From Eretmocerus hayati (taxonomy: Eukaryota > Arthropoda > Insecta > Hymenoptera > Aphelinidae), in contig CM056743.1 in the NCBI GenBank assembly GCA_029851415.1, forward strand, positions 35,728,714-35,792,713: a stretch of 64,000 bases of DNA, read 5' to 3'. The notes under the pieces were generated by a model that saw nothing but the letters and a program-made list of their open reading frames with translations, was not told the origin of the DNA and made no database searches. Shown here piece after piece: positions 24,691 to 36,455 of this stretch (positions within the stretch are counted from its first letter, which is position 1; each line of letters begins with the position of its first letter). Both the position numbers and the translations under genes were made by a program.

Positions 24691-25699
24691 CTTTAGACTA
24701 GGCGAAATCGGCGCCACCGCTGGAAAAATTATTCCCATTGGATTTTTTTGCGGGATCCCCTCCGGAAGACCCTCCTGAATCCAAAAATGCATGTGGCCAG
24801 TCGAAATTCGAATGCAAAATTGTTTAAACTAAAATTGTTTAAACAAATTGTCTGTATAAACTTTTTCGGTCCCAAAGCAAGTTTTTAAAGTTATTTGGCC
24901 TATTTTAAACAGAAAGTCTCTCTTGTCATTTTTCTCTAAAATCCATTGTTTTTGAGCTATAAGCGTTTCAAAGTTGAAAAAATGCGAAAATTGCGATTTT
25001 CAACGACTGAAAACACTACGAAAAATTCAAAAATCTCATGTGGCCAGAGCGGAAAATTGTTCATTGGGATCTCCTTAACAATATCCAATAGCAAAAATTC
25101 ATGTTTCCGGGCGATAACCCTTTGTTTCTCCAATGTTAACAATGGGTAGTTGCGCACGCTACAGCCATAGAGATGCAGCGGTGGCGGGCTGCGCGTCGTC
25201 TGCTTGCTCGTGTCGATACCCTATGGTATAGCGTGCGCAACTACCTATTGTTAACATTGAAAAAATAAAGCGTTATCGCCCGGAAACATGAATTTTTGCT
25301 ATTGGATATTGTTAAGGAGATCCCAATGAACAATTTTCCGCTCTGGCCACATGAGATTTTTGAATTTTTCGTAGTGTTTTCAGTCGTTGAAAATCGCAAT
25401 TTTCGCATTTTTTCAACTTTGAAACGCTTATAGCTCAAAAACAATGGATTTTAGAGAAAAATGACAAGAGAGACTTTCTGTTTAAAATAGGCCAAATAAC
25501 TTTAAAAACTTGCTTTGGGACCGAAAAAGTTTATACAGACAATTTGTTTAAACAATTTTAGTTTAAACAATTTTGCATTCGAATTTCGACTGGCCACATG
25601 CATTTTTGGATTCAGGAGGGTCTTCCGGAGGGGATCCCGCAAAAAAATCCAATGGGAATAATTTTTCCAGCGGTGGCGCCGATTTCGCCTAGTCTACTT
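24691..25699. mobile_element. 1-kb foldback element inserted in the LTR element leader
   Basis: Near-perfect palindrome 24694-25696 centred at 25195. Arms of about 467 bp surround a loop of about 65 bp. Tips read TAGACTAGGCGAAATCGGCG and its complement. A CTT trinucleotide flanks both sides (24691-24693 and 25697-25699) and may be a target duplication. Arm symmetry makes the same 67-codon frame appear at 24946-25149 (+) and 25241-25444 (-); I treat these as non-coding. It lies about 280 bp upstream of the Gag ATG in the transcribed leader, so the element RNA would carry a very stable stem. It could be a separate DNA element or a sequence acquired by the retrotransposon. Confidence 0.85.
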
Positions 25700-25848
25700 C
25701 CCGCCGGCACTACTCTTCTCTCTCTCGCGCTCTCTCTTTCTTGCGCGCGCGCACCCTCTCGTTGATGGAAGCGCTGCGCTAGAGCTGGATAGTGCCGCGC
25801 GTGGAAAGCTATATCTATATCTAGTACTGACGCACTTTTCCTCTTTTT

Positions 25849-25930
25849 CTCTGGCTCTCCTTCTTCTGTACACTGGCTGGTATACTGTATCTCTGGCTCT
25901 CTTTCTTCTGTACACTGGCTGGTATACTGT
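25849..25930. repeat. two-copy 42-bp tandem repeat in the LTR element leader
   Basis: Two adjacent copies beginning CTCTGGCTCTC and ending GGCTGGTATACTGT, starting at 25849 and 25891, with one or two differences. They lead into a short (GT)n run. Confidence 0.8.
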
Positions 25931-26076
25931 GTGTGTGTGTCGCACTGGTGTAGGTTGAGCGTCTCTATGCGTCAACTTCCAGATAATTGCATCACTTCTG
26001 GTAATGCATCCAAATATCCTGGGAAGCTCACGGATATGCTGCAGACGGGAGCATCTGGTGCATGGGTACCTTGTTC

Positions 26077-26200
26077 CTTCGCTACGTCTGGAGCGTGCGG
26101 ATTTTTCCCTTCACTACATCAGGAGTGTGCGGGTTTTCCCTTCACTACGTCTGGAGTGTGCAGGTTTTCCCTTCGCTGCTACTGGAGCGTGCGGGCAGCC
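26077..26200. repeat. 31-bp tandem repeat, about four copies, in the LTR element leader
   Basis: Units start at 26077, 26109, 26140 and 26171 with the pattern CTTCRCTACGTCTGGAGYGT. Spacing is 31-32 bp. It lies between the primer site and gag, where packaging signals usually lie. Function unknown. Confidence 0.82.
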
Positions 26201-26406
26201 ACAGACGGGGGCTGATAGGCGCTCTTCGGCTGGCCAAGCTTAGCGCAGTACCCCAGATCGCGTATCCTCAGGATTTTTGATCCTTGCCGATCGCGATAGC
26301 ACAAAACTCCGTGTTACGCCGGTATCACTCACTATAGCTACACTGACACTTGTCGCGCGCGGCGTCGCGCTCGGCCGCACTTCCACGCGTGATCTTGATC
26401 GTCCTT

Positions 26407-26424
26407 ATCCCGGTCGAGCCCCCA
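26407..26424 (-). promoter_or_regulatory. primer-binding site, tRNA-Pro-like
   Basis: Read on the - strand, two bases after the 5' LTR, the sequence is TGGGGGCTCGACCGGGAT. It begins with the TGG that pairs with the CCA end of a tRNA. It differs by one base from the tRNA-Pro primer site well known in gammaretroviruses. Minus-strand DNA synthesis would start here. Confidence 0.85.
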
Positions 26425-26426
26425 CT

Positions 26427-26771
26427 TGTAGTGGCCAGGGTCCAGGATAAGGATTTATCGATCAAGAAAATAAGAACTGCTAAATAAGTGCACTTTATTG
26501 AATACACCAACGCTCTAAAATACTAGACTCGCTAGGGGTTACAAGATGATGCAATATGACGCGCAGTATACGGTGCCGATCGACGAGCGCGCGCGGACAC
26601 ACTTGTGAGCCACTCAAGGGCTAGACAAATACTAATTATAGGCGCAGAGATTCGGCAGCGGAACCCCTCATATGACGCTTTCCAGAAGTTTCCATCGAGA
26701 GAAAAGCATCGAACACATCCAGGGTCGTATGAATCATCCATGCGCGTTGCGCTCTCCCTCGCATTCCCACA
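26427..26771 (-). repeat. 5' LTR (in element orientation)
   Basis: Promoter-side LTR of the - strand element, same sequence as 22208-22552 by eye. It is the outer boundary at the right, followed directly by the ATAC duplication. Confidence 0.9.
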
Positions 26772-26775
26772 ATAC

Positions 26776-29700
26776 TGAAATTTTGACAAAAACGGCTCAA
26801 CCATGTTTATTTTTGGATCCTTTTGTGATTTTTTCTTTTTTTTTTTCATGTCTTTGCATAATTGTTATGATTATTTGATGGACCTCCATGAAAGATTCTG
26901 GCGAAATAAAATCGATCCATAGTCATTCAAGCATCAAAAAAGAAACAACACAATTCACAACGACGCTCATTCTTATGATAATTTGAATTGTTTCAATGAC
27001 TGCGTAATCAGTAAGCCTTGGTGGGTGAGAAAATTTAGAGGTTTCAATTCATCCACTTTCAGTCGATCATCATTAAACCGAAGAATATTTTTCAAGTAAT
27101 TACAGTAATCAATTAAAATTGATTCGATTACAGAAAACACTCACAAGACGATTTCTTTTCTTCAGTCTCTCAAGTCTACTCCTCATACCAATGTGAAATT
27201 TAAAAAGGGCTATGTTCGAACAAATCAATTCGGTGCTCTCATAGTCAATGAATCCCAACCAAGCTAATTTTTCCCCTCAAACACAGCCAAACTCATTATT
27301 CACCGCCCAAACCCCATGCAAATATCCAAAGAAGGTGTGCATCAAAGCAGGAAAGTGTTCAAGGCCATTACATAGCGAATATTCGCTCAACTCGTATTAT
27401 TGGCCAAATTTCCGGCTTGCCACGTAGGTCTATACAATCCACTTTCCTCAATACCCACTTCAATGATCCATACATCATTATATCTATACCTATATATTAC
27501 ACCTACAATAGACCACACCACAACGCTCATTACACCTATGAGCTATACTCAGTAGAAGGTAACCACACATACTCATCAATGGATAACGATATATATGACG
27601 ATATGAAGATACCTTACCGGGGTAAATGAGCCGTGACTACACACGCAAGAAATATGAAAAAAAAAAAGAAAAAAAAATTCATTTATAGCTTCACTTTTAG
27701 CTCGTAAAGGGTCTACACAGGCATATACACACTCACACTGTATATTCGCTCGTTACACGCCGATCGGCGTCTTTTTGCAAGATGCGAGCGAGTAAAAAGC
27801 AGCCGAAGTAGAAAAAAAAGGTCTGCCGAATGCTTCTAAGGGTAATTTCGATTGAAGCTTTGCTCAACGCTCTACTACTACTACTACTATGTGAAACGAT
27901 ATGCCCAGAGTCAAAGGCATGCCTCGTTTTTTGTATAAATGTGTTTGTGTGTGTGTGTGTGTGCGTGGAGTTGGTATCTACGATGACGAGCTTGCGTCGT
28001 CGGAGCTTGTAAATGCGGTTCACGAACGCTACACGAGAAAGATGGAAAGAGAGCTACGAGTATAAGCTCTGACGAGAGGATGAAGCTTTTAATGAATTCC
28101 ACTCAGATCCTGAAGCTTGCCTCTCTCACTATCTTTCCTATTCTCGAGGGCGCGAATTTCTTAATCCAATCTGCTCTCGCTCATCGTCGTTCTTCAAAAA
28201 TATATATCTGTATATAGCGTATAGTAGTGGTGGTGGTGAAAATTTTCACGCTGAATTAATGCTCCAACGCGCTCGCGCATTTCCCTCTTTTTTGAGCTTC
28301 CGTATATAACTACCTATCCAAACCCCGAGGCTGAGATGCTTTTTTTTCTTTGTAATTTTAGTTACTACTTCTTGCTCGTGTGCGGTAGCCATTTGAATTT
28401 TCCCGCGCTCGAGTATATAGTATCGTACGAGCTAATTGCGCATGCAGTTGCTGAAATTGTGCATTCGGCAAGAGTGAGAAAAGTGAGCGAGTAAAGAAAA
28501 TTGGGCAATGCTACTTCGCCTAACCGTTAGAGTATTCGGTGAGTGATACGGTTGAAATGTGAGATAAGTGTACCCAACTTACCCACGTATACCGATCGCA
28601 GAATTGGGCACTCATTGAACTCGCCGCAAATTTTTTTGACGTTGGTTATGTTAGAATATGAGGAAATTCATAATTTGGATCACCCCACATGATTTTTGCG
28701 TTTCCCCAGAAAATTCAAAGTGAAATTCACATTTTTTTTATTCTGCACAACTAAAAAATGGCGAAGGATATCAGGAAAACCGGTGCCAAAATGTTTGGTT
28801 CCACCGAGCTCAACGTACTTTAGCGCATTCGATTCCTAGACAAAATTCCGATCTACAGCAATTCTATGTGCAAAACACGGAGATGATTCGGTGAACGAGA
28901 AGGCTAACATCGGAGTGTACCCAACATGCCCCCCCCCTCCCATGTGGTTATCTAGGAAGGGTGTGCAGTATGAGCTCTTTTACCACCCAAAAAGTGTTAA
29001 TCGCGTGAAGATAAGCCGGAGGTAGTGATTGGGGCCAATGAAAAAGCTCAGATTGTGGTTGGCCGGCGCAAAAACGATTTTATGCACTTCATCGTCGAAT
29101 CACTTTTTGGATAGCTTGTGATAGCTTGGCTCTGGTTGGTCAGAGTTGAATTCGTTGTGTCTGATTTTGAAGAATTTAAAACGAGTTTGAAAACAAGCTG
29201 GTGTACGTTATAGGAAATGTTCAAGTGAACCAAAGTTTTTGATAAAATGGCTTATGAGTAGAGGAGGCGTGCTGAGTACTCTTACCTCGTAGAGGTGAAA
29301 AGACTTTGGCGTTGATCTTCCAAAAGAATTCGTGCAAACGTATTTTTTGCGGATTGAAGTTGAGTAGGCAAACATACAGGGGACCTATCCACTTCGAGCT
29401 CACGTGGTTTTTATCTTGAGAAAGGAGTTGTGCATGCGGCTTCCGCCGAAATTGTTAAAGCTACAGGACTCAAAGAATTGAATTTTCATTGGAAATTTCT
29501 TTTTCCTGTCCAAGTTAGTCATTGTCAAGTTTGACTGGCAATAGATTGAAATATTAAGGTGAATTTGCACCTCATTTGAATAATTTTGGACGAGAATGGA
29601 AGACAATCTATTTTGCTGTTCAGGGTATCTGAGTGAGCTCTCAAAAATTTTGAGGAATAATAGTCTCGTATCATTTCTTCATTAATTCATGAATTTTCTC

Positions 29701-31326
29701 ATCTCTATAAGTAATGGACATACTGATTGGCTGTTCAAGGAACAATTACATCATCAAAAAAATAATTAAATGATTCAAATTCCAATGCAATCTGGGGCCA
29801 ATTCCAGCATCAACCTGTAATTTGAAATTTATTCATAAATCTTACTTGAATATTTTACACATAACGCGGTTGCGGTGAAATCTAAAGGAAACTTTTATGT
29901 CAGTTGTATGCGTGGGTTGTAAATGTTGACCCCAGATTTTTCACGATTATTCACAACCAATCAATTCGAACTTTATCCAAAAATTCCTACATCAATTCAC
30001 TTGAAGTAAATTATCATAATGAGATCATAAAGTCATATTTTGTAGAATTTGGTTGTTTTTATAATGCTAAGAAAAGCTGTGGTCTCATTTGAAGAAAATC
30101 TATGCTCGAAATAGGATGAAATCACTTTGAAGTCTTCATTTCTACAAATTTTAACACACGCACGAGTTTCAGAACTCAAAATGCTTTCTATACAAATCAT
30201 CGAACCATAGCTTCGACTAAAAATCATTTGAAGCTCACCTGCATCTTTCTGAAATCGTCGAGATACATCAAGCGATCCCGCGGGACCTAATTTCCAAAAT
30301 TCGACCAAAAATCAGGTCACGCGTTTCCAAATGGAATACCTACATCATCTTCCATTCGGGACTCGTATCGCACTCGCGCGCAAGTCGTTCACCAAGAGAC
30401 TACCGTAGGAGAATTTCAATCGCCAGCAGAGAGGCTAACATTATACATATAGCGAAGTTAGAATTTCACTATGATTTCTGCACGATCCAACACGGGGAGG
30501 TTATACATTCCATTTTGGTACTCCTGAATATCATCACTGATTGTCGAAACGACTCTCTTGAACGTGCCTGTGTGCCTATCTGCTTCATACGAGTATAATT
30601 TAGGCAACTCTACGAACAATAAAAAGAATGGCAACCCGCAATCTGAACAAGGGAATTTTTTTTCTCACAATCTATCTCAGTCTTTGTTGTGTATTTATTC
30701 CCACGTCAAGATGAGCGCAAGATGAGAAAAAAAACATCTCTCGATTGACGACTACGTTATACTGATGAGATGCATTTGATTTTATTTTACACTTGCAGTA
30801 GTATCTAGGAGACAATAGCTCTGCAGAAGGTATGGAGATGGTCTCAATTGCACATACACTTACATTTCGCACGCGTGTTGAGAATTTTGCAAGCTACCAG
30901 TGTTATAGAATATATGTATAAGTACGAAGCTTCGGTCTGAATTGCTTAATTGAGGTGAGGATATGGGCTTTGTACATTTGTGTGTGTAAATACGTCCACT
31001 ATTACACGACGTGAAAAATGTACCGTTGTTGGTGCGATTGCATTCACCTGCCCAGGCACTTTCGTTAGAAAGTCACTACACCACATGCGACTGATATGAG
31101 GTGCCAATGTCGCAAGATACGGAATTGAGACTGTTTTTGTTAAAAACTGCGTATGGTGTTACAGGTGCTCGAAACTATCTCTACGCAAACAAACAAATTT
31201 TGTCTGTGAAGTGAATTTTGTAGTTCGGTCAACCTACAGTGAAGCCCATAAGAAAATTTTTCATGAAATAAAACAGTTAGTGAGTTAGTGATTCAGAAAG
31301 GTGAGAGCGAGTAGATTCCGAATATC
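26776..31326. other. no gene seen
   Basis: About 4.5 kb without a supported gene. A-rich tract at 27656-27677 and a (GT)n run at about 27945-27963. Short frames on both strands show no domain. AGTGTACCCAAC occurs twice, with small changes, near 28568 and 28915; I do not interpret it. Confidence 0.5.
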
Positions 31327-31628
31327 TAAGGGTGTGTCCACAAATAAAGCGTACGCACTGCTCACGGCTCACAGCGCATACCCACGGCTCACGTGCGCCA
31401 TGCGCTACTCATCGGATTTTAGCCGGCGAGTGACATGGATTTCCCTTGTTACCGGCTAGATCCAATACAGAACCTGAGGTTAGCGATCGAGAATGGATGA
31501 TGATCTTCCGGGAAATCCATGTCACTCGCCGGCTAAAATCCGATGAGCAGCGCATGGCGCACGTGAGCCGTGGGTATGCGCTGTGAGCCGTGAGCAGTGC
31601 GTACGCTTCATTTGTGGACACACCCTAA
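31327..31628. mobile_element. PIF/Harbinger-type MITE
   Basis: The element is 31330-31625 (296 bp) with TAA on each side (31327-31329 and 31626-31628). Tips are GGGTGTGTCCACAAAT and its complement. The arms (about 115 bp each, 31330-31444 and 31511-31625) pair with only a few mismatches; the loop is about 66 bp. A GGG tip with a TAA (TWA) target fits the PIF/Harbinger superfamily. The arms carry a run of GCTCACGGCTCAC words. No coding capacity. Confidence 0.85.
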
Positions 31629-34600
31629 AGTGTGACCAAAATTTGATTGCGGAACGTGCTTAAAATCGATCAAAAAGGCAGTTAAGAATTGTGATGTATG
31701 CAGACCTATATGTACGCATGACTGTATTTGTAGTTAAGGTTAGGTGATGAGTATGCGGAGAGCGCGGCGTGGTGTGCTCGACAGTGAGGTTCCCGCTATG
31801 GAAGCGAGAGCATGGAAAGTACTTGCCTGTATAACTGTTGTATTGCTAATTTGCTAGTTGAATAAAGTGACAATCATTTTCGTACTTGTGCTAGTGGTTA
31901 TTTGAAGGATAACCCCGCACGAGACATAACAAGAATGATTTGCGATTTTTTCAAAAACAACTGATTTCAGAAGAAAATGTTCCGAGTAAAAGTTGTAGAG
32001 CTAGATGGGGTGGTTTGAATGAATCCACGTACGTTGCTATCGGATCACAGAGCCACCCAGGAATTGGCCAAGGAGTGTAGATCATCGGCGCCGTCAGCAG
32101 CCCGCCTTATTGAAGCAAATACAGAGTCGTACAAAGGAGGAAGGGAGAGAGAGAGACAGAAATAAAGAGCGGCCGATAGAAAGTGCAGCGGAGATGGTAG
32201 TAAGAAACCAGGGATACTAAAGAGAGTCTGAGTTGTCCTCTGGACATTTTTTTAAGAAATTTTAAATAGGAACGTTTGAAATTCGAAATGTATAGAGATA
32301 TTAAATAGAAGTGACGAATGAATCTCTTGTGAGTCGCGAAAAAATGAGTGACATGGTGAAGTCAGTACGAACAAGAGAATGTGACGTTATTTGCAGTTTC
32401 TGATTTTTGCCAGAAAAAGATACTGACAAGAGTAAGAATTTGGAAAGGTTTCGATAGAACTACACTTTTATCATGACTTCTATTATTTCAATGATTCGCA
32501 AATGAGAAGGGCTCCGAAACTATCGTATCTCCTCCTGCTGCTCCATCTTGAAGGCTGATGGTTCTTTAGTCTCCCTGTGAGAAACCTACAGTACATGAAT
32601 TTCCCCTCCTCGATAGCCGGGTGGTGTCCGCGATCGCGATTTCTGAATCAATTCCTGGACACCCATCAGATCGGATGTCAATGTTCATGGGCTTATTCGA
32701 TCCGTCTTGGCGAGCCCTGCAACTTCCATCCGAAACAATTTCCTCTAAAGTCAGTTGTTTTAGAGTAAATCGCTAATAATTACTTTTTATCACCTTTTTA
32801 ACTGAATTTGAGCACGTTCTGCAATCATCAAATTATGGTCACACTTTTGATATTTGGAATCTGCTCGTTCTCACCTTTCCGAATCACTCCCTCACTTAAC
32901 TGCTTCATTTTATAAAGTTCAAAAACAGTAGATTGGCCGGACTATACGTCATTGATTTTGATTGTACGGTGTTACAAGAGCGAGATACGTATCTGTCACC
33001 ATATACTGCGCTCCATCAAATTTAATGTCAGGTTTGGCGTGATATGATATCCCAAGTAGCCAGATTCGGGTAAAATTGTCATTTTCCCTCGAGTTTCATA
33101 ATCGATGTATAATTATTATGTTGCCACAGCACCTGTACACGTAAAACAATGGTGTTACGGGAATAACATGAAAATTTTAGTGATTTTTTTTTAAGGCTTA
33201 AGATATTTCATTTAGATCAGAATATGCCCGAACAAAATCTTCGGTCAATCAAGTTCATGAATTTTCAACCCTGTATACGTATACCTATCTTACCAAAGGA
33301 AAACGTAAGTCAAGGTTAGATCGATATTATCAATATCGATAATGGTATGCATATAAATGAATTCGATTTGGGTAAATGCCACACACACTAAATCGAAGCA
33401 ATCAATTGCAGCCAAATCCTAAGCGATGAATCAAAATGAAATTCCTCATTAAATGCTCGGCTATAGCCATGTAGAGAACGCAGGAATGGATGTTATGTTT
33501 GACTTTCCACAAACTACGTATTGAATATGCGCCTATCCTGTGGAGTTCAAACAAGTTGCAAACTTTGGGATATTGCTCGATCTAGCCTTTATTTGCGCCC
33601 TATACATAGTAAATGTACAAACGCTTGTATATGTATATACTTTGAAACGCATTTGAAAGTTATATGGGCCGACCATAAGTGAACGTGTACGTAACTGAAT
33701 TTATGCTCTTTTACCTCATTTTATCAGACGAGTTTCCCTTCCGTTCTGCAAGCGAAATGAACTCGCTCAACTTTTAGTTGCAACCCACAAATACACACTT
33801 TTTCGTTGATCAAAGCGTTGTTGTTATTCACATTTTGTGGATTCAATTTTCAAATTAATTCCAACTTTTTATCATTGCTACTGTACCACTATTGGCTTTA
33901 GAAACATTTGTAAGTTGCGAATTGAAATTTCAAATTATGGAGTGGGTATTGATAGAATGTATGATGAAAATTTTGATCAATTATCAAAGTTTTCAGAGTT
34001 TCAAATTTATTTGACAAAAAATCGATGTTAAGGAATAAAATGTGGCACCCTATGTGAATTTTACATAATGCTGTTGGTAGTCTTAAGATTGTTTTTACCG
34101 GCAAACACTTGCTGGAAAAATTATTGTAGCACCATAAGAATGGACTTTTGTCCTGAGAAGTTTCGTGCATTTTTTTTAAAAGAAATCATCGAAAATTACC
34201 GACTGTGAAGTGCTATAACAATGTTACATACATCTATCTTCAGATAACTATATTGAGTTAATTTCCATAGGACCTCACAAATGATGAAAGAAACTATTGC
34301 CCTCGAGTGACTTTGTTTGGTGTAAAATAAACAACCCAGAAAAATTGAATCTTATTCTGAGGTTTTCCCACATTACATCATTTTCAATTCAAAATCTAAA
34401 AACCGACTTTCAAACATGGCGTAACTACTCCCGTAATTCTAAATTCTAGTCCTTAAGGATATGAAAGAACCATTCACACTGTAGAAAATTTTTCATACAA
34501 CCAATGATCCCCGCATTACAAACATTCTCCTATTGAAATCATTGCTTACAGTGCACTACATAGTAAGACTCAAATTTACTCTAATACCCGATACAATGAC

Positions 34601-35823
34601 TATACAAGTAAATTTTTGTGTGTTCGACTTACCCGCTAACAACAGATTCAAATTCTGTTTACTCGATTGTGTGAAGTCAATATAAGCAGCACCTTCAAAT
34701 AACAAATTCTAATTTGGGTTCAATTGTAATTGTCGATGATTTGAAATTCCACGAATGAGATCCCATCAACTATCAGAATTCAGTATGAAATTCATATTAT
34801 ATGAAGTTATCTGGAGCTATTTAAAATGTAGTTCACAAAAGCCGATATGGAATAGCCATAACGGGTGCTTGCAATTGCAAAAAGTCCAATTATTTCAACG
34901 TTTTTGCCCAATCAATCACGAGGAGTTCAATTAATGAGCAAAAAATAGAACCTATAACCGAGAGCATGAAATTACCATCCTCACAACTTATAGAAGCACA
35001 TCTATTTGCCGGGGTCTACAACCGTCTATAGTTTAGAACTTCAGCAATTATGAATCGGGCGTATTGCAAACTACATGCAGTTGCAGGAACTAATTCAGAA
35101 ATTGCGTCCGAGAATGATTAAGAACTAGAAAAAATGATGATAATGATGATGACGAAGAGTTAGAGAAGAGGATGATGATGTCTGCGAGTAGTTTGTAAAT
35201 CTGTAAGTCTGGGACACTCCGACTCTGGTAAAAGGAGAGCGGAAGGAGTTGGAACCGCATATACCGATACATAAGGCATGCCGAGCACGCGCTCATGTAC
35301 ATATATTCGCATGAGTGTATCTGCAGTATATATAAAAGAGGATCATGAGGAGGAGGACAACATCAGAGAAGGAGTTTTGTATATATCGTTGGAAACGGCA
35401 AACACGCTGAGAAAACCACAGGCCAGTATATAAGTAAGTGTGGCAGTAGGATGCGAGAAACCGTTAGCCCGTGAACCGTGTGGCGTTCTTTCTTCGCTTT
35501 GCAATGCTTCGGCATTTTTATTATTTCAACGCAAAACGATTGTGGAATATCTCTTATTTCTTTCTCTTTCTCTCATCCTTTTCAACTTCGAGAATTGCAA
35601 ATGATGCTTGCACACTCGTGCTTAAATCCGGCTGAACCAAATATCGCTTTTACCGATATATTAGCGGGTTTGAGCGACTTTCCAGATTTTGGGGATTAAT
35701 TTTGCTACCGACAGAATTTCCGGTCCTAGCATATGCTTATTTGTGGATTTGATGATTTTTTCGGAATCTGGGGAAGATTATCCTATCGACAGAATTTCTG
35801 CTTGATAGAAAAATAAGGAACTT
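31629..35823. other. no gene seen
   Basis: Intergenic or upstream-intron sequence. No exon with conserved cysteine spacing was found that could be the missing 5' part of the gene starting at 39537. A run of ATG/GAT-type trinucleotides lies near 35134-35180. Confidence 0.45.
35327..35432 (+). promoter_or_regulatory. possible TATA promoter and non-coding first exon
   Basis: TATATAAAAG at 35329-35338 is followed about 30 bp later by an insect initiator-like ATCAGA (35362-35367). About 65 bp further is a consensus splice donor, GTAAGT, near 35431. It is 4.1 kb upstream of the first supported exon and on the same strand, so it could be the start of that gene. In AT-rich DNA such strings occur by chance, and no coding sequence supports it. 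Confidence 0.18.
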
Positions 35824-36455
35824 CCCATGTAAATAAGTGTGCTGATTTTTCACCTGATATTACACATGTGAATTCGGCCTGATATCTCATATATGTGAAA
35901 TCATATGTGATCACACATGATATATCAGCTATTTTTTCGGCAGGGAAACCTTCACGCCGTGTAATAATAAGTAAAGCATCTGTGGTACATTCCTCATTGT
36001 GTTATAATTCAATGCTCTCTGTATGCCCATGTAAAATATACGATCCCATGAACGTATATGATCATGGAATTCGAGGATTCCATGGTCATATATGATCATA
36101 CGTAAAACCGTTTCAAACCTATTCTAACATCAATACATCACGATACTGATCATATACTACTGAAAAAAAATCTCCCCAGAAGTCGGTCTCGAGTTCCAAA
36201 AAAGTGACTTTTTTTACGAAACCTTTCTCTTCCGTGCTTCAAATGTTCAAAACCTGAGAGAGACTCCGGGAGAGGTTTTTCTGAGTGATATTCGATCATT
36301 ACCGTGAAGTACTGATGTAGTAAATTGGTATATCACACGTTTCCGTAATGAAAAGGACCAATTTCGAAACCAATTTTATTTATGATCATATATGACCATG
36401 GAATCCACGGATTCCATGATCATGTATGTTCATGGAATCTTATGTTCTACATGGG
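35824..36455. mobile_element. inverted-repeat element cluster (CCCATGTA ends)
   Basis: The core pair is 36026-36455: CCCATGTAAAATATACG at the left and the near-complement CTTATGTTCTACATGGG at the right. Both arms continue inward with TGATCATGGAATYC and CCATGGTCATATATGATCAT. A third related tip, CCCATGTAAATAAGTGTG, lies outside at 35824, followed by its own dyads of ACACATGTGA and CATATATGTG type. The tips and ATATATGA words link it to the element at 8343-8768. No clear target duplication and no coding capacity. Confidence 0.62.

Larger units (their letters stand above)
22204..26775 (-). mobile_element. complete LTR retrotransposon, gag-only, Ty3/gypsy-like
   Basis: The element is 22208-26771 (4564 bp), flanked by the 4-bp direct repeat ATAC (22204-22207 and 26772-26775). 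Two 345-bp direct repeats begin TG and end CA. By eye they are identical, suggesting recent insertion. Read on the - strand the order is LTR, primer site, long leader, gag, about 320 bp of non-coding DNA, LTR. The gag frame is intact. No protease, reverse transcriptase, RNase H or integrase frame is present and there is no room for one, so any movement would need enzymes from another element. A 1003-bp foldback sits in the leader. Assignment to Ty3/gypsy rests on the gag fold, the single CCHC knuckle and the short duplication. Confidence 0.88.

Noticed and set aside
24946..25444. Mirror 67-codon frames in the leader foldback
   Set aside because: Arm symmetry produces both; no protein features.
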